Positions 16,424-23,700 of a DNA stretch of 64,000 nucleotides are shown here, one piece after another. Source of the stretch: an uncultured Clostridium sp. (GTDB taxonomy: Bacteria > Bacillota > Clostridia > TANB77 > CAG-508); the NCBI GenBank assembly GCA_900553365.1, contig USDL01000001.1, positions 1-64,000 on the forward strand, read 5' to 3'. Numbering within the stretch: position 1 is the first letter of the stretch; every line of letters starts with the position of its first letter. Position numbers and translations under genes: made by a program. The notes beneath the pieces were generated by a model. It saw nothing but the letters and a program-made list of their open reading frames with translations, was not told the DNA's origin and made no database searches.

Positions 16424-17218
16424 TTAAAATCCAGTCTGAGCACTTTTGAAATTCAAGGTGTTACTGACACCTTCAACCTCTGCAACAATATCATCATACT
16501 CTTTACCATCATAAGTGTACTTGCCGTTGCTCTTCTTGTTGACACGAACATGCCCGTCAAAGTTTTTAATAATCGTAGCACAATGCTTCGGAAGGTTAAG
16601 GTCAGGATTATATGCAAGAACTTCACTCATAAGGAAAATACCAACCTGACCAGAATCAGCACAGAACTCTCCCAGTTTTTCCTTGGTTAAACTATTATAA
16701 GTAGTGCAAGACCAATCACCATAAATAGTATCGCAAACAATAGAGGTTTCAATGCCAAGGTTCATCATGGCTCCTCCACAGCAACACTTTCCCCAGTCAT
16801 CTTCCTGTTCTTTTTCCCACTTTGTTACAGCTTCGTTGTAAGCTTTGTTTTCAGCTTCGTAAGTGGGAGAAAAAGAAACCCTATGGATGTTAGGGTCACT
16901 AGTATGCTCTCCATTCTGCCAATCACGATAAGCTACAGCAATAACATGTTCCTCCTCGGGAGAAAGAGCGCTTTTAGAAGCGGTGGCAGAAATACAGGGG
17001 TTCTTCATGTCAATCCAAGTAACATCTTCATACATATCAGGAGTAGGATAACCCTTATGCCCATTCCCAATAATCTTGTATTTAGAATAATAATCTTCCA
17101 TATTAGGATAAGTCTTGTAATTCATCTTACCGTCTTCGCGGATAATATAACAAGGGTCAGTAATAAGAATATCACCGACAAAATGAACAAAGCGATTATA
17201 CTGATTATAAATGTTCAT
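16424..17218 (-). CDS. phage protein with DPCY motif
   Basis: 264 residues. FVGDILITDPCYIIRE near residue 15 is a motif I associate with a conserved phage family of unknown function; CCCGGAMMNLGIE and GQVGIFLMSEVL are further blocks. Start chosen at the ATG 17216-17218 (GGAGAG upstream). First gene after the promoter at 17252-17280, heading the unit of MKQIR-family genes. Confidence 0.75.
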   Translation of the reverse strand: MNIYNQYNRFVHFVGDILITDPCYIIREDGKMNYKTYPNMEDYYSKYKIIGNGHKGYPTPDMYEDVTWIDMKNPCISATASKSALSPEEEHVIAVAYRDWQNGEHTSDPNIHRVSFSPTYEAENKAYNEAVTKWEKEQEDDWGKCCCGGAMMNLGIETSIVCDTIYGDWSCTTYNSLTKEKLGEFCADSGQVGIFLMSEVLAYNPDLNLPKHCATIIKNFDGHVRVNKKSNGKYTYDGKEYDDIVAEVEGVSNTLNFKSAQTGF

Positions 17219-17251
17219 AAAAAACAACTCTCCTTATTTTTTTCTATTAAG

Positions 17252-17280
17252 AGAATATCATAAGGAGAGGTAAATGTCAA
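17252..17280 (-). promoter_or_regulatory. sigma70-type promoter
   Basis: TTGACA, 17-bp spacer, TATTCT. Drives 17218 and the genes down to about 14938. Confidence 0.88.
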
Positions 17281-17317
17281 GTATTTATTAAATTATTTTG
17301 TTAGTTTTTTGATTTAA

Positions 17318-17524
17318 TTACTGAAGGGAAATCTCTTCAATAATTTCAAACTGGCTCAAATCATTAGCGTCAAACTTCTTGTCCTGTTCACAATACATAA
17401 TGCCTATCAGACCAAGAGTACCAAGCTGACTAGGGAGTGGTAAAATCTGATATACACGATAAATCTTTCCATCAATTGAGTTCTTCTTCTTGCACTTAAA
17501 CATACAACTATTGTTATTAGACAT
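17318..17524 (-). CDS. small unknown protein
   Basis: 68 residues, basic N-terminus (MFKCKKKNS) then a short beta-rich domain. The ATG at 17522-17524 follows AAGGAG. No motif recognised. Confidence 0.68.
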   Translation of the reverse strand: MSNNNSCMFKCKKKNSIDGKIYRVYQILPLPSQLGTLGLIGIMYCEQDKKFDANDLSQFEIIEEISLQ

Positions 17525-17565
17525 TTATAATACTCCTTAAAATTTCACTTTTATTTTATTTTGTG

Positions 17566-18114
17566 TTAGTGATTGTCATTGTCGATAATCAAACTATAGC
17601 ATTTATTAAAAATATAATCTTCTAATGTAATTCCATCTCTTGCAAAAATATAATACATCCCATCAGAAACATAATAATCAAGACTTTGATGGTCTACATA
17701 ACCATCTTCATCAGGACTAATTTTAATTCCTGTAATGTGAATATCATGTTTAGAAAGAGCATACTTTACATCATCTTCAAACTTTTGGAAATCATCAGAT
17801 TCCATAACTTCTTTAATAGCTTCTTCTTTATCTTCTCTACTGCTCCAATTAATATTATAACCTTGGAAACAAGTTATCGCAGTTAAGATATATTCAAGTT
17901 TAGCTATTGCGCTATTTTCATCTAAATCAGAGTCCCAACCCCATCCAAAGGCTTCAAAATTTAATTTTAGATACTTGCCGTAACCATTGTGACCATAATC
18001 TTCTTCAATATAATCATTAAGTTGTGTATAATCATAATTGTCTTTACCCTCAATACTCAATGAATGAACACTTGAAGAATTAGTCTCAAAAACTTTTTTC
18101 CTAATTTGTTTCAT
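17566..18114 (-). CDS. MKQIR...NSSS-family protein 4
   Basis: 182 residues starting MKQIRKKVFETNSSSVHSL. Acidic body (KFEDDVKYALSKHDIHITGIK, pI low by eye). The ATG at 18112-18114 follows AAAGG. Shares only the opening with the other three. Confidence 0.75.
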   Translation of the reverse strand: MKQIRKKVFETNSSSVHSLSIEGKDNYDYTQLNDYIEEDYGHNGYGKYLKLNFEAFGWGWDSDLDENSAIAKLEYILTAITCFQGYNINWSSREDKEEAIKEVMESDDFQKFEDDVKYALSKHDIHITGIKISPDEDGYVDHQSLDYYVSDGMYYIFARDGITLEDYIFNKCYSLIIDNDNH

Positions 18115-18124
18115 ATTATGCCTT

Positions 18125-18340
18125 TCAATACCTCACCCGACGTAGCTGGTCAAAAATTTCAATCCGTTTATCAAAACCTAAAGACCATAACACATCTTCC
18201 ATTAAACTATCCATTGCTCTATGTCCCCAACCATTTAAAAGAGTTGCATCACCTTGACATAAATCTACAATCTCTTGCGCTCTTTCGGCAAATTCTTCTG
18301 GCGTAAAAGGAACAACTGTTTTACTTTCCAATACTTCCAA
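18125..18340 (-). CDS. small unknown protein, probable TTG start
   Basis: 71 residues (EVLESKTVVPFTPEEFAERA...), helical. No ATG lies in frame near the start. A TTG at 18338-18340 has GGAGA nine bases upstream. The body is convincing (balanced composition, short gap to the neighbours), so I keep it. Confidence 0.6.
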   Translation of the reverse strand: MEVLESKTVVPFTPEEFAERAQEIVDLCQGDATLLNGWGHRAMDSLMEDVLWSLGFDKRIEIFDQLRRVRY

Positions 18341-18369
18341 TCATTAAAGTCTCCAATCTTGGCTAACTT

Positions 18370-18615
18370 TTAGCCAGCATCATAAATCCTCGAAGGGATT
18401 TTGCCACTATCCTTTTCAGGAACATAGCCATCATCTCTATTAAATTGTACATCAGGTTCAAACAGAGGTCGGAAATCTCCATCACCATCACTATAGAAAC
18501 CAATTAAAGTAGAATGTCCAATTTTTCCACAGGCTTCCATATAACGTAACATAGAAAGAAAAGAATCAATCCATCTTTCTTCCATCGTACACTTGATATT
18601 AAAAGTTTTTTCCAT
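18370..18615 (-). CDS. conserved phage protein of unknown function
   Basis: 81 residues (MEKTFNIKCTMEERWIDSF). The block LIGFYSDGDGDFRPLFEPD is familiar from many phages. I chose the ATG at 18613-18615 (AGGAG upstream); a longer frame would run into the promoter at 18648-18676. Confidence 0.75.
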   Translation of the reverse strand: MEKTFNIKCTMEERWIDSFLSMLRYMEACGKIGHSTLIGFYSDGDGDFRPLFEPDVQFNRDDGYVPEKDSGKIPSRIYDAG

Positions 18616-18647
18616 TTCAAAAACTCCTTGAATATTTTTGTAAATAA

Positions 18648-18676
18648 AGTATACCACAAAAAAATAAAGTTGTCAA
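18648..18676 (-). promoter_or_regulatory. sigma70-type promoter inside a hairpin
   Basis: TTGACA, 17-bp spacer, TATACT. The -35 is again part of a long inverted repeat (about 18667-18707). Confidence 0.87.
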
Positions 18677-18707
18677 GAAGTTCTAAAAACTTTTTCTTGA
18701 CAACTTT
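18667..18707 (-). terminator. hairpin fused to the promoter
   Basis: AAAGTTGTCAAGAA ... TTCTTGACAACTTT, a 14-bp perfect stem directly after the 18726-19103 gene and containing the next -35 box. Confidence 0.55.
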
Positions 18708-18725
18708 ATATTAAATCAATTTAAG

Positions 18726-19103
18726 TTACAAATCATGCTTCTTATAATAATTTTTGGGAAGATTATGAGCAGGCTCAAACTTTCCACCTTTTAACAAATT
18801 AAGGAATTCTCTTTTTTTGTGCTCAGGCGTAAGATACTGGTCAATCCAAGAAATTTCAGGATGTTCTTTTTTATATTTAAGTCTATCATTCCAAAGTTTC
18901 TGATGCCTTTTTTGACAAAAAGCATACCATTCAGAATGACTAAGACCACTATAATTAACTACTGAAACAGAAAGTCGAGGAGTTTTATCCAAATATTGCA
19001 TAAATTCTGTTACAGTATTAAAAGTTTTCTTGAAAGAATACTCTTGGGAAATATTACTGTTATACTTTTTTTTGTTGTGACGAAGAAACTTAACTTCAAA
19101 CAT
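18726..19103 (-). CDS. unknown basic protein
   Basis: 125 residues starting MFEVKFLRHNKKKY, strongly basic (many Lys/Arg), which suggests nucleic-acid contact. The ATG at 19101-19103 follows GGGAGA. No recognised fold. Confidence 0.68.
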   Translation of the reverse strand: MFEVKFLRHNKKKYNSNISQEYSFKKTFNTVTEFMQYLDKTPRLSVSVVNYSGLSHSEWYAFCQKRHQKLWNDRLKYKKEHPEISWIDQYLTPEHKKREFLNLLKGGKFEPAHNLPKNYYKKHDL

Positions 19104-19132
19104 TTTCTTTCTCCCTAAACATATTCTCAAAA

Positions 19133-19459
19133 TTAAGTCCATGTTTTACATAAACTAAACCATTTTTTTTCAATTACAAAATAATCTCCAAGTTCAACAA
19201 ATTCTTCATATTCATCATAAGAATCATCTTCTGGCCTATAAGCAACAAAAGCATATCTACCTTCATTATCAATATTTTTTTCAAACCAAGTCTTACTAAG
19301 CTTTTTAAAACTTTCAAGCGCCTTTTCAGAATATTTAATAACATTCTTAATTTCAGTGTTGTGAGCTTTAAAGAATTCTACAACTTCTTTCCAATTGTCT
19401 TTTTCCCACTTCAAAGCTTCTACTTCATAAGGAATAATTTCATAAATTTTAGTAGACAT
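19133..19459 (-). CDS. phage protein of the VEALKW type
   Basis: 108 residues. YEVEALKWEKDNWKEVVEF and GDYFVIEK are the two blocks of a small family common in Gram-positive phages; the product at 31273-31545 is a second member (VAVQAIIWTGDN...GDYIVK). Function unknown. It is preceded by a leader of about 270 nt. Confidence 0.72.
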   Translation of the reverse strand: MSTKIYEIIPYEVEALKWEKDNWKEVVEFFKAHNTEIKNVIKYSEKALESFKKLSKTWFEKNIDNEGRYAFVAYRPEDDSYDEYEEFVELGDYFVIEKKWFSLCKTWT

Positions 19460-19484
19460 TATATTTCCCTTTCTTTTTATCTAC

Positions 19485-19735
19485 TCTAAAATTTCCTACA
19501 CGATAAACGCTAACACGGATGTTGCCTTATCCATTTACCTTCTTACACTAAATAGAGAAGTTCCAAACCACCATCGGAAATCTTTTAGAGGATTGCTCCC
19601 ACTACCTTTAAGCAAGTTTAGTTCGTCGTAGCAATCTGCGTTGGTGAAACGCTTTACAACCAAATCAATTAAATAATGCTTGCTACATCTTGTCTTAAGC
19701 CTTTTCTAGTTCGCTAAAGTGTTACCTTTAGCTTG
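19485..19735 (-). ncRNA. structured 5' leader or small RNA
   Basis: There is no ORF. The promoter at 19741-19769 should start transcription near 19735. Clear helices include GCTAAAG/CTTTAGC, GTAGCAA/TTGCTAC and AAAGCG...CGC, ending shortly before the ribosome site of the 19133-19459 gene. I see no T run, so a regulatory leader is more likely than a free RNA. No known riboswitch class recognised. Confidence 0.5.
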
Positions 19736-19740
19736 GTTAT

Positions 19741-19769
19741 ATAATAGCACTTAACTTTTATTTTGTCAA
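19741..19769 (-). promoter_or_regulatory. sigma70-type promoter
   Basis: TTGACA, 17-bp spacer, TATTAT. Upstream context TAATAAGTAC. Confidence 0.88.
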
Positions 19770-19800
19770 GTACTTATTACATACTTTTCAAAAATTTTTT

Positions 19801-20163
19801 TTAAAGTCGCTGATGTGTAATTGGGTCAAAACCCTCTTGTTCAGAAATATCTAAATATCTATTATATTTTTTCTCATCTAAAGAAGAGTGTTCCATAAGA
19901 TAATTGATACTCTTCTCCATTGTTTCGATTTTCTTTTCTATGTTTTCAATTTTCTCTTCGTTGGATTGAATACGCTTAATCTCCCATTTGACACCAAAAG
20001 TATAACAATACCCAATATAAACAGAAAAAGCTGTTACTAAAACAATATACGATAATATACTTGTCGTATAACAAGTAGTTAAATAATGTGCTCCAATAAA
20101 AAAGTAAAAAGCATTAAGAATTAATCCTAAAATACCATGTAACTTTTTGTTGTTATCTTCCAT
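19801..20163 (-). CDS. membrane protein with cytoplasmic coiled coil
   Basis: 120 residues: two transmembrane helices (about 7-25 and 32-52), then a Lys/Glu/Ile coiled coil (60-90). The ATG at 20161-20163 has GGGG about 18 bases upstream, too far to be ideal, so the start is uncertain. Confidence 0.62.
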   Translation of the reverse strand: MEDNNKKLHGILGLILNAFYFFIGAHYLTTCYTTSILSYIVLVTAFSVYIGYCYTFGVKWEIKRIQSNEEKIENIEKKIETMEKSINYLMEHSSLDEKKYNRYLDISEQEGFDPITHQRL

Positions 20164-20171
20164 CTTATGTA

Positions 20172-20453
20172 TTACAACAACCCCTTTCTCTTTAACCATT
20201 CATTGATAAATACCATCAAATTGTTTTTTGCGGATGCTAAAGAATCATTCCAAGTCCATCTTGGGGGCGAAATAGAATTATAATATTTCTTATAAACCAT
20301 TGCTTTAATTGACAAGTGCAAATCTTTTTCTTCTTGGTCTATAGAAATTTCCTCGTTTGGAATTAAAGTAAATACAAGTCCTAAATGACTATATGTTATA
20401 ATATCTTGGAGACTGTGAAGCAATTCTCCTTGCCATCTTTCCCACTGGGGCAT
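20172..20453 (-). CDS. unknown helical protein
   Basis: 93 residues (MPQWERWQGELLHSLQDII). The ATG at 20451-20453 follows GGAGA. Central LVFTLIPNEE strand, C-terminal helix rich in Trp/Asn. No family recognised. Confidence 0.68.
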   Translation of the reverse strand: MPQWERWQGELLHSLQDIITYSHLGLVFTLIPNEEISIDQEEKDLHLSIKAMVYKKYYNSISPPRWTWNDSLASAKNNLMVFINEWLKRKGLL

Positions 20454-20495
20454 ATTTCTTTGTCTCCTTTCTTTTTACTTTGTTTTATTAATAAT

Positions 20496-20936
20496 TTAGT
20501 TAATTGGAGGAAACCAATAATATCCTAAAATATCATCGTCCTCAGCTTTTATCTTGTTTTTATTATTGTTTATTTCTGTAAAGTTAATTACCTTTACTGA
20601 CTTCTTAGGATTATTTTTTTCTTCTTTTTCTTCTTCTTGTCTCTTTCTTGTAAGAGCAATTACCTTTTTATAGTAATCAGAATCCTGTAAAAGCTTTTGA
20701 GCAATAGATTGATAAGCAGCCATATTGGTTTTATAAGTTTCTTCTAACTTTTGCATTTGCTCTAATAAACGTAAATAAGACAAATAATTCTTACAAGTGC
20801 AATAATAGGTATCTTTCTCTCCAGCAATCATTGGCTGAGAACAAAATTTGCACTTTGGAATTGGTCTATTTTCTAAAGAAGGAGAAGAATTTTCATCCTT
20901 CCCCCCTTTAATGACAGTAAGATTATTTCTATCCAT
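20496..20936 (-). CDS. zinc-ribbon protein with charged tail
   Basis: 146 residues. CKFC near residue 28 and CTC near 47 form a zinc knuckle, followed by a long helix (YLRLLEQMQKLEETY) and a very charged tail (RKRQEEEKEEKNNPKK). Starts five bases after the Tad1-like gene's stop, without its own strong ribosome site. Confidence 0.7.
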   Translation of the reverse strand: MDRNNLTVIKGGKDENSSPSLENRPIPKCKFCSQPMIAGEKDTYYCTCKNYLSYLRLLEQMQKLEETYKTNMAAYQSIAQKLLQDSDYYKKVIALTRKRQEEEKEEKNNPKKSVKVINFTEINNNKNKIKAEDDDILGYYWFPPIN

Positions 20937-20941
20937 CTTAA

Positions 20942-21307
20942 TTATTTATTAGAAGTACCAAGTACTCCACGTTCTGCACGGTCTTCAACTCTCTTATTCA
21001 TCCAGAGCAAACACTCTTCGAGATGAGTAAGTGCAATCGCATTTTCACGACAAGCAAATTCACCAGACTGGAAACCCTGAAGACGGTCACGAACAATCTC
21101 AAGAAGGTCTGTGTCAAGAAGTCCATGAATTGAATTCATTTCCTTGCGAGGACCATTTTGGAAAGCAATAGAATATGGAGTCTCATTACCCTGACCATCA
21201 GTTACAATAACATTGTAAACATGATTGGCATTGCCAACGCCCTTTTCATCAACGGCGTACACAGTATTAAGGTTGTTCCTCTTCTGAATCGTATTAAGCT
21301 TACGCAT
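20942..21307 (-). CDS. Tad1/Acb2-type cyclic-nucleotide sponge
   Basis: 121 residues. The C-terminal half (DLLEIVRDRLQGFQSGEF, CRENAIALTHLEECLLWM, NKRVEDRAERGVLGT) matches the Acb2/Tad1 fold. The N-terminal half, with NANHVYNVIV and FQNGPRKE, matches Tad1 more than the shorter Acb2. Known members sequester the ADP-ribose-type signal of Thoeris and cyclic di- or trinucleotides of CBASS, blocking host suicide. Its composition is less AT-rich than the neighbours, consistent with strong early expression. The sub-family call (Tad1 over Acb2) is from memory. Confidence 0.82.
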   Translation of the reverse strand: MRKLNTIQKRNNLNTVYAVDEKGVGNANHVYNVIVTDGQGNETPYSIAFQNGPRKEMNSIHGLLDTDLLEIVRDRLQGFQSGEFACRENAIALTHLEECLLWMNKRVEDRAERGVLGTSNK

Positions 21308-21344
21308 TTTATTTTACCTCTTTTTATTATTTTAATTTTTTATT

Positions 21345-21764
21345 TTAATGCTTTGAATCATTGTTTGTAACAAGCTTATACATCCATTCAACAGCATTTA
21401 CTTCATTGGTTTTCTTTAAAGCTACACAACCAAGTACTGCTTCATCAAAATCAAGAAAAGCAGTTGAAGAATTGTGAATGTGTCCTTCTTTATCCTTGTA
21501 ACAAGGAATATAGCCCTTTACCTCTCCCTTGTCATACCAAGTAATAACACACATGTCTTCACCAATCATGGTAGCGCTGTAACTCCACTGATATCCACCA
21601 GAACTCTTGAAAACATCTTCAAATTCCTTCTCAATCTTTGCGTCCTCAATAGCTCTTTGATAAGTACCATAAACATAATACTTACGAGCTTTAGGAGTTG
21701 TGGGAGAAATAAGCTCCGAGAAAAATTCCTCGACCTCTCCATATGTAATGTTGTTAATTGCCAT
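21345..21764 (-). CDS. unknown protein
   Basis: 139 residues (MAINNITYGEVEEFFSELI). It has an alternating strand region CVITWYDKGEVKGYIPCYKD and is acidic overall. First gene after the promoter at 21791-21819; the Tad1-like gene follows it, so the two are probably expressed together early. No family recognised. Confidence 0.72.
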   Translation of the reverse strand: MAINNITYGEVEEFFSELISPTTPKARKYYVYGTYQRAIEDAKIEKEFEDVFKSSGGYQWSYSATMIGEDMCVITWYDKGEVKGYIPCYKDKEGHIHNSSTAFLDFDEAVLGCVALKKTNEVNAVEWMYKLVTNNDSKH

Positions 21765-21790
21765 ATCAACTCTCCTTTCTATTTATTTAA

Positions 21791-21819
21791 ATATTACCAT
21801 ATATATCTTTTCTTGTCAA
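21791..21819 (-). promoter_or_regulatory. sigma70-type promoter
   Basis: TTGACA, 17-bp spacer, TAATAT. Drives 21345-21764 and the Tad1-like gene. Confidence 0.9.
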
Positions 21820-21844
21820 GTATTTATTAGAGAATCTACAAAAA

Positions 21845-21895
21845 AAATGTGTAAAAAAAGGAAGAAGACATTCGACCTCTTCCTCTTTTTGGAGT
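21845..21895 (-). terminator. intrinsic terminator
   Basis: GGAAGAGG, loop, CTTCTTCC then TTTTTTT on the minus strand, after the 21937-22392 gene. Confidence 0.82.
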
Positions 21896-21936
21896 GAATT
21901 TATGAAAATTTTAGATGAACTACTTTTTATTTTTGA

Positions 21937-22392
21937 TTACTTACAACCAAAGCGCTTCTTAGAAATCGCTTCAATCGAAGGAATCTTTTCAGTGTTGATA
22001 CTCTTCTTAGCACAATAATGTTCAATGGTTGCAACCAGAACTCGTGCATCAAGAAGCATTGCAAGAATCTTACGGTCAAATGCTCGATGATACTTTTCAA
22101 GAGCCTTGCCACGAGCAAACTCCTTACCAATGTCCTCAACGAACTTGTCACCATCAGCATGGTTTACCTTAGCCTTACCACGATAGCTGTTTTCAAGAAG
22201 AGTGTTCTCCCAAATACCTTCAAGAGAAATAGTCTTCATATCAGCCTTTTCACAAAGACGAGTAATAACATGCATTGCATCAAATGCAGTATCAGTTACC
22301 TCAGCCTTGACTACGCCACCACTCTCATAAACACCATAAGCAATAGAAGAGTTAGACGGTCGGGAAATGTCGTTCTTGCAGTTGTCACACAT
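21937..22392 (-). CDS. unknown protein with N-terminal Cys pair
   Basis: 151 residues starting MCDNCKNDIS. The C-terminal half is helical with KALEKYHRAFDRKILAML. Codon third positions are richer in C/G than average here, suggesting high expression. The ATG follows AAAGGAGAC. No family recognised. Confidence 0.72.
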   Translation of the reverse strand: MCDNCKNDISRPSNSSIAYGVYESGGVVKAEVTDTAFDAMHVITRLCEKADMKTISLEGIWENTLLENSYRGKAKVNHADGDKFVEDIGKEFARGKALEKYHRAFDRKILAMLLDARVLVATIEHYCAKKSINTEKIPSIEAISKKRFGCK

Positions 22393-22499
22393 AATTTTTT
22401 GTCTCCTTTAATTTCTTTGTTTTACTTTAGTTTTTTGTTTAGTTTTTTGTTTATTCTGCTTATATGTCAAAAGGAAAAATACTTTTCCTTAGATATTTC

Positions 22500-22570
22500 A
22501 GCGGCGACTTCGAATCGAACGAGCATTTCACGGGTTAGAGCCGTGCGCATTTACCATTATACTACGCCGC
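22500..22570 (-). tRNA. tRNA-Sup(CUA), reads UAG
   Basis: Acceptor GCGGCG/CGCCGC; anticodon stem CACGG/CCGTG around the loop CTCTAAC, so the anticodon is CUA. T loop TTCGATT with a weak T stem. No encoded CCA. With the in-frame TAG codons in this window it is the obvious decoder, expected to carry glutamine. Confidence 0.93.
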
Positions 22571-22599
22571 AATATTAAATAAAGTCAAATGACTTTAAG

Positions 22600-22676
22600 T
22601 GGTACGCCTGACGAGATTCGAACTCATAAGATACACTTTAGAAGAGTGCGGTTTTATCCAATTAGACTACAGGCGC
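22600..22676 (-). tRNA. tRNA-Arg(UCU)
   Basis: Acceptor GCGCCTG/CAGGCGT, loop CTTCTAA, T loop TTCGAAT, encoded CCA. Confidence 0.9.
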
Positions 22677-22685
22677 TTAATAAAG

Positions 22686-22755
22686 CTAGACTCATTTTTC
22701 AAAACATTTGTAATCCCACATCACAAGTCTCTAAGTAATTGCTGTAAGAGTCTAC
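22686..22755 (-). ncRNA. ACAGCAA element b
   Basis: 5' arm GTAGACTCT, TACAGCAA; 3' arm GAGTCTAG. Inside is a hairpin TTGTGAT/ATTACAA. No tRNA domain. Confidence 0.7.
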
Positions 22756-22773
22756 TTTATTTTTAATTATAAA

Positions 22774-22907
22774 TGGTGCTGATAGAGTGGCTCGAACACT
22801 CAACCCTCCGATTATAATGGTCACGAAAGTAAGATTTGAACTTACATCCTTTGCTTTTCTTAAGCTATTTCGTGGTCGGAAGCTCTAACCTATTGAGCTA
22901 TATCAGC
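22774..22907 (-). tRNA. tRNA-Ile(UAU) interrupted by a tRNA minihelix
   Basis: Acceptor GCTGATA/TATCAGC, D stem GCTC/GAGC, anticodon stem TCCGA/TCGGA, T arm GAGTG TTCGAGC CACTC, A73, CCA. The anticodon loop is split after position 32 by a 57-nt insert (22818-22874). Removing it exactly gives C-TTATAA, a canonical loop with U33 and anticodon UAU. Confidence 0.82.
22818..22874 (-). ncRNA. minihelix insert in tRNA-Ile: acceptor + T arm + CCA
   Basis: 7-bp acceptor CACGAAA/TTTCGTG, A73, CCA, T arm GTAAG TTCAAAT CTTAC, a short D-like hairpin GCTT/AAGC and no anticodon arm. It lies exactly in the anticodon loop of the host tRNA. Its two ends are what RNase P and a 3' tRNA nuclease would cut. Confidence 0.78.
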
Positions 22908-22917
22908 ATATAAAATC

Positions 22918-23007
22918 CTAGACACTTTAAAAGTTAATATGTACAATTAAATTTTGGCATTTTAATATATATATAGAATACTTTTTAAAATTGCTGTTAG
23001 TGTCTAC
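22918..23007 (-). ncRNA. ACAGCAA element c
   Basis: 5' arm GTAGACACT, AACAGCAA; 3' arm AGTGTCTAG. A/T-rich interior with AAAAGT/ACTTTT. Confidence 0.7.
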
Positions 23008-23023
23008 TTTTAACATTACAAAT

Positions 23024-23088
23024 CTAAACCCTATCCATAATCTTTTTTCAAGCAAAAATTAAGTAGTTAAATTGCTGTAAGGGTTTAC
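23024..23088 (-). ncRNA. ACAGCAA element d
   Basis: 5' arm GTAAACCCT, TACAGCAA; 3' arm AGGGTTTAG. The arms differ from the other copies on both sides in a compensating way. Confidence 0.68.
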
Positions 23089-23145
23089 TTTTAAATCATC
23101 AATAACTTACCATCTTGTTTGTAGTACTCCAAACAATTCAATCTT

Positions 23146-23211
23146 GCACCGTGGGGGATTCGAACCCCTTCTTAAGCCCTCCGTCGAGCGACCCCAACCT
23201 TGGTACGGCAC
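23146..23211 (-). tRNA. tRNA-like, anticodon not assignable
   Basis: Acceptor GTGCCGT/ACGGTGC (two wobbles), D stem ACC/GGT and a strong T arm GGGG TTCGAAT CCCC. The middle has no 5-bp stem with a 7-nt loop and no CCA is encoded. It may be a degraded tRNA or a mimic. Confidence 0.5.
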
Positions 23212-23218
23212 TTATAAA

Positions 23219-23363
23219 CTAGACGCATAATACTAACAAAGGAGAATCATGAAAGCATCATAAACTAATTAGCAAGGAACAATACCCAAAATCTTTTTTA
23301 AATATTAATTTATATCTTTTTTACTAGAATTTGATTTTATTATTGTTTGCTGTAAGCGTCTAC
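23219..23363 (-). ncRNA. ACAGCAA element e
   Basis: 5' arm GTAGACGCT, TACAGCAA; 3' arm GCGTCTAG. The 145-nt interior is not tRNA-like. Confidence 0.68.
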
Positions 23364-23392
23364 GTTAAACGATAAATTTGAATTGTTGCTTA

Positions 23393-23467
23393 TGGCAGGG
23401 GTAAAAGGATTCGAACCTTTAATGGCGGCGTCAAAGGCCGCTGCCTTCACCATTTGGCTATACCCCT
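23393..23467 (-). tRNA. tRNA-Gln(UUG)
   Basis: Acceptor AGGGGTA/TACCCCT with A1-U72, loop CTTTGAC, T loop TTCGAAT, G73, CCA. Confidence 0.93.
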
Positions 23468-23476
23468 ATATATTTT

Positions 23477-23603
23477 TCCTTAGCTGGTGGTTCCGATTCG
23501 CCCATCCAGAACTCCCTACTTGAGTGCCATTCTATACTCATTAGAGGCTTTCCGACTGAAGGGTATTTTAATTTGTTTATCGTCTTTTAAACTACTAAGG
23601 AAT
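23477..23603 (-). other. structured spacer between tRNAs
   Basis: No gene. The ends pair as TTCCTTAG/CTAAGGAA and enclose ACTC/GAGT and other short stems, so this is probably an RNA of about 125 nt. It lacks ACAGCAA. Confidence 0.4.
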
Positions 23604-23699
23604 TGGAGCGGGAGACGGGATTCGAACCCGCGAACACCGTTCTTGACGGATTTAACCCACACTCGGAATGTGGTAAGGTGGCCCCTCCTTAACTCCCGC
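23604..23699 (-). tRNA. type II tRNA, anticodon reads CCG
   Basis: Acceptor GCGGGAG/CTCCCGC, D stem AAGG/CCTT, stem CCACA/TGTGG with loop TTCCGAG, long variable arm CCGT...ACGG, T arm GCGGG TTCGAAT CCCGT, T73, CCA. CCG would be Arg, but the long variable arm is typical of Ser/Leu/Tyr, so identity is open. Confidence 0.75.
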
Positions 23700-23700
23700 A

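Noticed and set aside
22461..22500. A TTGACA-like box upstream of the Arg/Sup tRNAs
   Set aside because: No -10 hexamer lies at 16-18 bp, unlike every other promoter here.
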